A stretch of DNA of 64,000 bases from NCBI GenBank assembly GCA_963920765.1, contig OY987244.1:28810358-28874357 (forward strand), written 5' to 3'. Position 1 is the first letter of the stretch. Each line of letters starts with the position of its first letter. The notes under the pieces are model-generated. The model did not search any database and was not told the DNA's origin. It saw only the letters and a list, made by a program, of their open reading frames with translations. Source of the DNA: Ulota crispa. Lineage: Eukaryota; Streptophyta; Bryopsida; Orthotrichales; Orthotrichaceae. The position numbers were made by a program, and so were the translations under genes. Of the stretch, positions 57,292-64,000 are shown one piece after another.

Positions 57292-60200
57292 ATGCAGCCT
57301 CCCATGGCGGAGTCTGCAACGCAGTTCCTGGTGGACAAGCTGGCGGAGGCAGTGCGAGCAGCTACAAAAGTGATAGTGGAGCACGACAATTTTCGGATCC
57401 TAGCAGACCTGTTGGACAGCATCAAGCAGGTGTTCATGGACTTGGAGGACGGAGGGGACGTGTTTCAGTTGGAGGAGCCCATGCGAGCATTGGAGGAGGA
57501 TTTAGACGAAACTCAGGAGCTCATCTCGTCGTGCACGAACCGAAGCCGGATATTCCTGCTTCTGCACTGCCGTGAAATCTCCCACCAGCTCAACGATTTC
57601 TCTCACAGAATGGGCCAGACCTTGGCTGACATCCCATCGTCCTCTCTCCACGGTGACGACCAGTTGAAAGCCATGGTTGACGAGCTTTCCCTGGAGATGA
57701 AGGAGGTTCGGTTTCCATACAAGGACAACGAGGCCAGGCTGTGCCAGACGTTGGAGCCAGAGAACAACGGCATCCTCAGTGACGTGGGAGTGCAGCAAGC
57801 CATTCTCATGGACATTGCTCGCACGGTGGGGATCGAGGATTTGGCTCGAAATCCAACTGCTTTTCGAAACGAGCTGGATTTGTTACGGAAAGACGTGGAG
57901 GATTCAAAGAATGCGAATGACATGCGTTTGTTGGGAGTGGTGAGTGGGATGTTTGACAAGTGGCTGCAATTGAACGAGCAGCCGAGTCAGTCAGAAGAAT
58001 CGCATGCTGTGCATCCCTTTCATAAACGGCTGGAGCCTTTGTATGAGGCGTTTGTGTGCCCATTGACCAAGCAAGTGATGCAGGACCCGGTTACTCTTGA
58101 GAACGGGCAGACGTATGAGCGGGTTGCTATTGAGCGCTGGTTTCAGGAGTGTAAGGACAATGGCCGACCGACACTGTGTCCCATGACTGGACAGAAGGTG
58201 GACACCACTGTGAAGTCCAGCTTGGCACTGCGGAATACCATTGAGGAGTGGACTACAAGGAACGAGCAAGCCAGGATTGAAATTGTGAAGATGATCCTGA
58301 CCTCTGGTAGCAACGACGATGACATCGTGTTTGGACTTACCGACCTGCAGACGTTGTGTCGGAAGAACCGGATAAACAAGCACAGAGTTCGCAATGAAGA
58401 GCTGATACCTCTGATTGTTGATCTTTTGAAGAACGGTGAAGAAGTGCGGGTTCTTTCTCTCAGCACTCTTCGCTTCCTCGCTGAAGATGATGAAGACAAT
58501 AAGGTACTTGGGAGATACACGTATCCCATGGCTGGCTGGCTTTTGTAGCAGGTCTGGGTTCATGTTTCATAACATGATCAATCTGAAATGGAGCTTTTTG
58601 ACAACTGTTTCAGGAAGCAATTGGTGCTACGAATCTTTCACGCGTGGTGAAGTGCTTGTCACGAGAACTTACAAAAGAGCGCGAGGGGGCCGTGTACCTG
58701 CTCTACGAGCTCTCCAAATCGTACGCGCTCTGCGAAAAGATTGGCGCCACAAATGGTGCCATTTTGATATTGGTAGGAATGCTGAGCAGCAACTCTGAGG
58801 ATGTGGCTGCAGTGGAGCATGCGGAGCTGGCGCTGGCCAACCTGGAGCGGTGTGACAACAATGTCAAGCAGATGGCCGAGAACGGGCGTCTTCAGCCGCT
58901 TCTCAAACGGCTTGTGGAAGGTGAGAATCCCAAAGAGCCTGCCCTTTCTTAGACTGCTGATTTTTTTTCTTCTCAACTGATTTTCTCGTCGAGGTTCCAT
59001 TGTTAATTTTGAGAGAGTCAAGGACAAGGATAGTGATCAGCTAAGGTCTAGCACAGGCTATTTTTCATGCAAAAAGTCCACTGTCTTGGTAAACGTGGTC
59101 TTTCTGTTTCTGCTGTATGTTGTCATATTGCCAAATATTAAAAGGATTTTGTTATGCTCAGGGCCGGAAGAAGTTCGAATCGAAATGGCTGAAGACCTGT
59201 CGGTAGTGCCCTTGACGGCGGAAGACAAGAGCCGTGCGGCACAGAGAGCAGCTTATTCACTTGTGGAGATGCTGGGTAGTCTCAATCCGGTGGCACGTGC
59301 ATCAGCGTTGAAAGCGCTTCGGAGTTTGTCGACTCTTCCGAGTAACGGGAATGTGCTGCTTATGTCCGGCGTGTTGACTCCTTTGATGCGAGACCTGTTT
59401 GTTGTCGGTGCAAACCAAGTCCCTACGAAGCTCAAGGAGATTTCAGCCACTGTCTTGGCCAATGTGGTCGGTTCTGGTGCTAATTGGGAGGTTGTTCCGG
59501 TGGACAAGGATGGCAACACTCTGGCTTCAGAGCACATTGTGCACAATTTTCTACACTTGATCAGTAACACAGGTCCAGCCATCGAGGTGAAGCTTCTCCA
59601 GGTCAGTGGCCCTTCAGCTCTTTCCAAGGATTCATCTGCAAATTACTCCAGCATCATCCCCAATTTGGAACCGCCTCTCTTATTAATAATTGTTCTTTCG
59701 AAATATAACCCTGTCAACCACACCAAAAATGACCGCTTTCACATCGACAGGAGTTCAAATATAGCATCTCCGAAAACCTTTAGGAAGCAGAAACAAAATA
59801 CACCTCAATAGAGAGCAGAAGTCCATAACATCACTCATTAAGTCAAGCTTTTCCCTTATAGTAAATAATAGAAGTCAGAATATTCTGCAACCTTAGCAAA
59901 TTGAAACCAGCACGGTACACCACCTGTCTCAGCTGCATCGTTCACCAAAGACACCGTGAATAATATTAAGGAAAATTTCATGGATACCCCTGAAGTTTGC
60001 AATATTTTCATAGATACCCCTGCTTTTTCAGAAATATCACAAATACCCTTGGATCAAAAAAACTAGGCATTTGTTTTGTTATGCATGTCACTTCCTTCTC
60101 CCTTTGTGCGCACACTACTTCTTTCTTGTTACGCATGTGCATAAAGGAAAAAGGGAAGTGGCATGCACAAGAAAACAAATGCCTAATTTTTTTGATCCAA

Positions 60201-62592
60201 GGGTATTTATGATATTTCTGAAAAAGCACGGGTATCTATGAAAATATTGCAAACTTAAGGGGTATCCATGAAATTTTCCCATAATATTACATTATACCCT
60301 ACCCTTTTCAACAATACTTTGAGAGTTGACTACCGGTATGAGCCTGTTCCATTGTGTTGAGCGCGTTGTGTGTTCATGTTGCAGGTTCTAGTGGGATTAG
60401 CCTCATCAACGCAAGTCGTGACGAAGGTAGTTCAACACATCAGGAGTGCAGGTGCAACGGTGAGCCTGATCCAGTTCCTGGAAGCGCCACAGCAAGATTT
60501 GCGAGTGACATCACTGAAGCTATTGATGCTGCTGTCACCACACATGAACCAAGAGCTTGCGGACGGTCTGCGCGTCACCACAAAGCAGCTTGGGACGCTG
60601 ATCAAGCTGCTTGCCTCAGACAGCCCCATGGAAGAGCAAGCAGTGGCGGCAGGGTTGCTTGCGAACTTGCCCATGCGAGACTTCCAACTCACGCGGGCCA
60701 TGCTTGACGAGGGTGCACCAGCGCTGCTGATCAGACGCTTAGACGACTTGAAGAGGGGCGTCGTCCGAGTGGGTGACAGGAAACACATTGCTCCCTTCCA
60801 AACGGGCATTGTAGGCATCCTGGTTCGCTTCACTTGCGCATTGGATGACCCGCGTTTCCTCGACTTGGCAATCAACGACAACTTCACGGAGCTCTTCACG
60901 TCACTGCTCCAAACAGCCGGGTCGGATGAGTTGCAAATCTCAGCAGCTCTCTCACTTGAAAACCTGTCAACCAAGTCCAAGCAACTCTCGGATTACCCGG
61001 AAATCGCGCCTGCGCGTGGAGTCTGGAAGTTTGCTTGCTTCCAGAAACCCCCTCCTCTGGTCGGTCGCTGCCCTGTGCACTCCGGAGTGTGCTCCGCGAG
61101 AGATACCTTTTGTCTCTTGTCAGCCAATTCTCTGCTGCCCTTGGTCTCCTGCTTGGACCACCGAAACCCGGCCGTGGTGGAAGCAGCCATTTTTGCCCTT
61201 TCCACTCTACTCATGGACAGCGTGGACATTGAGCGAGGATCTCAGGTACGCTCTTTTACTTCAACTACTCTCTTTGTTTGTATCATGTAAGTTAGGGTGT
61301 GTTCACACTTAGTGTTAAGAGTGGTATTAGCAATATGAATGCAGTCTAAAGGTGTGTCATATGCATCTAATTTTCTTTGCTACTGCCCCTCGTAACACCA
61401 AGTGTGAACATACCCTATTAGTCTGGTAGTGTGCTCGAATTGCGACCCTCTCTTTTAAAGCGTCCTTATAATTAGCTCAGGAATGAGTCTGGCGTGGTCC
61501 TTTAATGGACCTCTTTAGCCATAGAAGAAAAGGTGTATTCTATTGCACGAGCCAATCATACTCCTTGGTTCCCCTCCTCACCTCTTTACAAGTAAATGGA
61601 TTTTGGGAGAACTACCGAGTCACAAATAGGTGCCTACTACAGAAAGCTTCGTAAAATCCATCAGCAATTCAATAATGCTTCAAAAAATATGAAAAAAATT
61701 GTATTACATTTGGCATCTATTTCTCTTTGTCTGAAAATTAGACAAAAAAAAATCTTCCTGTCTAGAAAGCCCCGTGAAAAGGCAGACCAGTCGCTTTTTG
61801 AGCAGACTACCTTACTTGGCAAGGACATTAAGAGTGAATATTTACAAGTGTGCTTTCATTGGGAGATAAGGTAGGAGCACCCATAAGTGTGAAACCCTTA
61901 AAATCAGTTGATAAACTTTGAAAAAAATACTGTTACGTTAGGAAGAGGAAATAAAAAATATTGGCATCAATTTGAAAGTTCCAATTGCAAGCATTTGTTC
62001 ACAAAGATTTTTTGAAGTCCAAAATCAATGAATGTATAGTTCTGTAGGAGATATCTTTAGTGTGCTCATCATACGCTCGTAATACTAACTTGAGGAGTTC
62101 TTAAATAGTGAGATGGGGCACTCAAAACCGTCATGTCAGTCAACCAAAACCATCACTTTGTCACCCATAACCAATTTTTTTTTAATTGTCAGACACTAAC
62201 ACTAGTAGGTATCGGGGATGGGACATTAATGGTGAGGGGTGCTCCTACCTTACCTCAACAGAGAGCTCTTTGGAGTGTAGCTCTAATATCGGCTTCTAAT
62301 ATCAGCATTTCTGTGTGCACAGGTGTTGCAAAATGCAGGGGGAATATCGCCAGTTCTGGTGATAATGCAGGAGCATCGCACGGAGATTCTGAGGGAGCGG
62401 GCAGTGTGGATGGTGGAACGGCTGCTCCGCAACGGAGATCTGGCTCGTCAAATCTCTGGTGACCCGCACGTGCACACGGCGCTTGTGGATGCCTTCCGCT
62501 ACGGCAACAGCCCGGCCAGGCAGCTGGCTGAGAGAGCGTTGAAGCATTTGAACAAAATTCCCAACTTTTCTGGAGTGTTTCCCAAAGTGTAA
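57292..62592 (+). CDS. PUB43/44-like: U-box/ARM-repeat E3 ubiquitin ligase, PUB42/43/44 type, 1029 aa
   Basis: Coding exons: 57292-58503, 58614-58920, 59162-59601, 60385-61245, 62323-62592 (3090 nt; GT-AG, in frame). Start: ATG at 57292, one base after a leader-intron acceptor. Domains: helical N-terminal region typical of plant PUBs (1-240); U-box at about 251-325 (FVCPLTKQVMQDPV, then ERWFQECKDNGRPTLCPMTG), which binds E2 enzymes; then ARM-type helical repeats to the C-terminus. Conserved blocks of the SAUL1/PUB44 group are present: EREGAVYLLYELSKS, MAENGRLQPLL, HLISNTGPAIEVKLLQ, a CPVHSGVCS segment and the terminal NKIPNFSGVFPK. The length is slightly above Arabidopsis PUB44, mostly in the N-terminal part. 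In Arabidopsis the group acts at the plasma membrane and limits senescence and cell death; the role here is inferred by homology. Introns 3 and 4 carry MITEs. Confidence 0.95.
59968..60280. mobile_element. Long palindromic MITE, copy 3, in U-box intron 3
   Basis: The arms are about 140 bp and nearly exact inverses. The left outer end is GAAAATTTCATGGATACCCC; the right outer end is GGGGTATCCATGAAATTTTC. The centre lies near 60125. It lies inside the transcribed intron 59602-60384, so the transcript would fold into a long hairpin. Confidence 0.9.
61295..61415 (+). mobile_element. 121-bp MITE, TIR GGGTRTGTTCACACTT, U-box intron 4
   Basis: It is preceded by TTA (61292-61294). Ends are GGGTGTGTTCACACTTAGTG and CCAAGTGTGAACATACCC. 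It begins about 49 bases after the exon 4 donor. Confidence 0.85.
61424..61813 (-). mobile_element. MITE of the TAAGGTAG family, U-box intron 4
   Basis: It is homologous in reverse orientation to 39411-39801. Ends are CTGGTAGTGTGCTCG and GAGCAGACTACCTTA. It follows the small MITE with about eight bases between them. Confidence 0.8.
61868..62252. mobile_element. MITE, TIR AAGGTAGGAGCACC, U-box intron 4
   Basis: The left end is AAGGTAGGAGCACCCATAAG and the right end GGGGTGCTCCTACCTT. Related to 37267-37737. It ends about 70 bases before the final exon acceptor. Confidence 0.82.
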
Positions 62593-64000
62593 AGTTTCGT
62601 CTTTCTCTCTTTCTTTCTCTCTCTTTCTCTTTCACCCTCTCTCTCTCTCATTTTCCCTTGGAAAAGAGTCTACCTCGACTCGTGTATACAAGCCTTTTCT
62701 TTCCATTCAGTGCAATTACAATGTCATTTTTTTTCCTTACCTAGTCTAGCCAGCAGGCAACGGAGGAGCTCACGGTGTAAATCAGTCAAGGCTGTTAGTG
62801 TTTTTGTTTCTATGTAGTTGGGAGAGCCTCCTTGGGCTTATGCTTACCATCATTATTATTATTATTCTTGTTTTGTGCACGTTTTGAATTTGAAAAATTT
62901 GTCACAGCGCCAGCATCTGAATGGAACCGAATTTGTACGGTGGTGTATTGTCCACCAATCTTTTTCTAGGGTGAAGCTTTACTTGATAGGGGGCAGAGCA
63001 TGGACTGTCAGGTGCTCATCTCCTCTCTTTGCACTATCCCTTGACGAGAGGGTTGTTGTGTTCTCTGACTGACTAATTTTCTGCCTGCAGCGAAGTGCAA
63101 GGATCATAATCACAAGCTTGGATTGCTTGCTTGCTTGTGTTGTGTTGTGTTTTTGTGTTGTGTTTTCTTGCAATATTCTAAGAACATCTGCATGGTGGTG
63201 CGCTGGAGCAGGCCGAAACTGGGTCTTTACAGCTCGACCACCAATTCTAACGCATCATGCCTCTAAACACAAAACTGGCACCTTTTGGTCATTCTAGAAA
63301 GGAGCCTTGGGACGGAGAATCCCAGTGGTGTAGATCCTAATTGCGCCCTTAAAGTTTGGGATTCTCATAAACAGTTATTACCTTCTCATGTTGTTTTTTA
63401 CTTGTTTTTTTGGTTGCTCCTATTAGGTTGTAAAGGAGCTCCAAATCTTGTACACATGGAAGGTGAACTTCTCAACCATAAATTGGGATTTGCTGAATCT
63501 TGCTATACAACATAGCACAATGTGGCAATAATGAGATTTTCTCCTTGCAGGGCTTGGTGGAACCGAGAAGTTTTGTGTTCTCATTGTGTAGGTGCTCTAA
63601 GTAAATGCCAACATTGTGGCAGATTTGATTCACCTGTCTTTGTTGTTTCAGCTGTTTTTGTTGTTTCTTGCCCATTAAATGTCTTTTTATAGCTTAACAT
63701 TACTATGCAACAGGTGCAGGATATGTTTAGGATTCCCGCAAAATACAAAATACGTTTTGTTCCCTACTGTGGATAGCAAAAATAAGTGCTTCGGATAAAA
63801 CCGCCAGAGAGTCCCAAAATTTGTGTTCCTTTTTTCTGTATACAAAAGCAATGTTTTGTGCTGCACTCATACAAACTGTGTGACAAATATTGTGACTGGT
63901 CAATTTAATGTCACACAAGTTCGCTGAATGTTTTATGTGACCATATGCATTGGTGTCAATGCACCTGTGTTATAGAAGCTCGTGTCCCATTGTTCCTTCT
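62593..64000 (+). other. U-box 3' UTR and downstream flank
   Basis: A CT-rich tract (about 62600-62645) directly follows the stop codon. The rest contains an ATT-type microsatellite near 62850 and GTTGT runs near 63140. Several pyrimidine-rich AG sites occur but no coding frame. I see no second gene before the window ends. Confidence 0.4.

Noticed and set aside
57502-57959. Minus-strand frames opposite U-box exon 1
   Set aside because: They are antisense to a strongly conserved coding exon whose + frame has clear U-box and N-terminal homology.

Overview
The window is nuclear DNA of a plant, most likely a non-seed land plant such as a moss or liverwort. Evidence: every recognisable gene is split by GT-AG introns; one gene encodes a plastid-type HflX GTPase with a probable transit peptide; others are a TIC32-like dehydrogenase, a CCX exchanger and a PUB42/43/44-type U-box/ARM protein; and the kinase resembles a family I associate with bryophytes and lycophytes. 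The lineage is inference. Coding exons are moderately GC-rich, while introns and spacers are AT-rich and packed with short DNA transposons.

Layout. 48-1019 (+): last exons of an unrecognised gene. 2486-7258 (-): HflX GTPase, 12 coding exons, 595 aa. 7259-12569: spacer with four TTA-separated Harbinger-like MITEs joined end to end, one carrying a nested TTAA-flanked insert. 12570-19443 (+): TIC32/retinol-dehydrogenase-like SDR, 8 exons, 322 aa, without the catalytic Lys and Ser. 19444-25134: MITE-rich spacer. 25135-26335 (-): short protein kinase, apparently broken by an in-frame TAG plus a frame change. 26336-38149: repeat land with a decayed piggyBac-type transposase (31787-33693, -) and possibly a decayed companion ORF (34600-35850, -). 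38150-42108 (+): cation/calcium exchanger, 3 exons, 606 aa. 42109-57290: long repeat-rich spacer, including a 906-bp element with TTAA on both sides. 57292-62592 (+): U-box/ARM E3 ligase, 5 coding exons, 1029 aa. 62593-64000: 3' flank.

The genes do not form a pathway. HflX (plastid ribosome or translation GTPase), CCX (membrane cation transport) and PUB (ubiquitin ligase) look intact and functional. The SDR looks like a well-kept but catalytically altered paralogue, and the kinase looks like a pseudogene.

The main novelty is the mobile-element landscape. It contains a TTAA-specific family with a piggyBac-type transposase fossil, a gap-free MITE concatemer, MITEs that fill whole introns or abut a splice donor, and several long perfect-looking hairpins inside transcribed introns. 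All exon boundaries were derived by hand from splice-site context, reading-frame continuity and family conservation. No alignment or database search was run.
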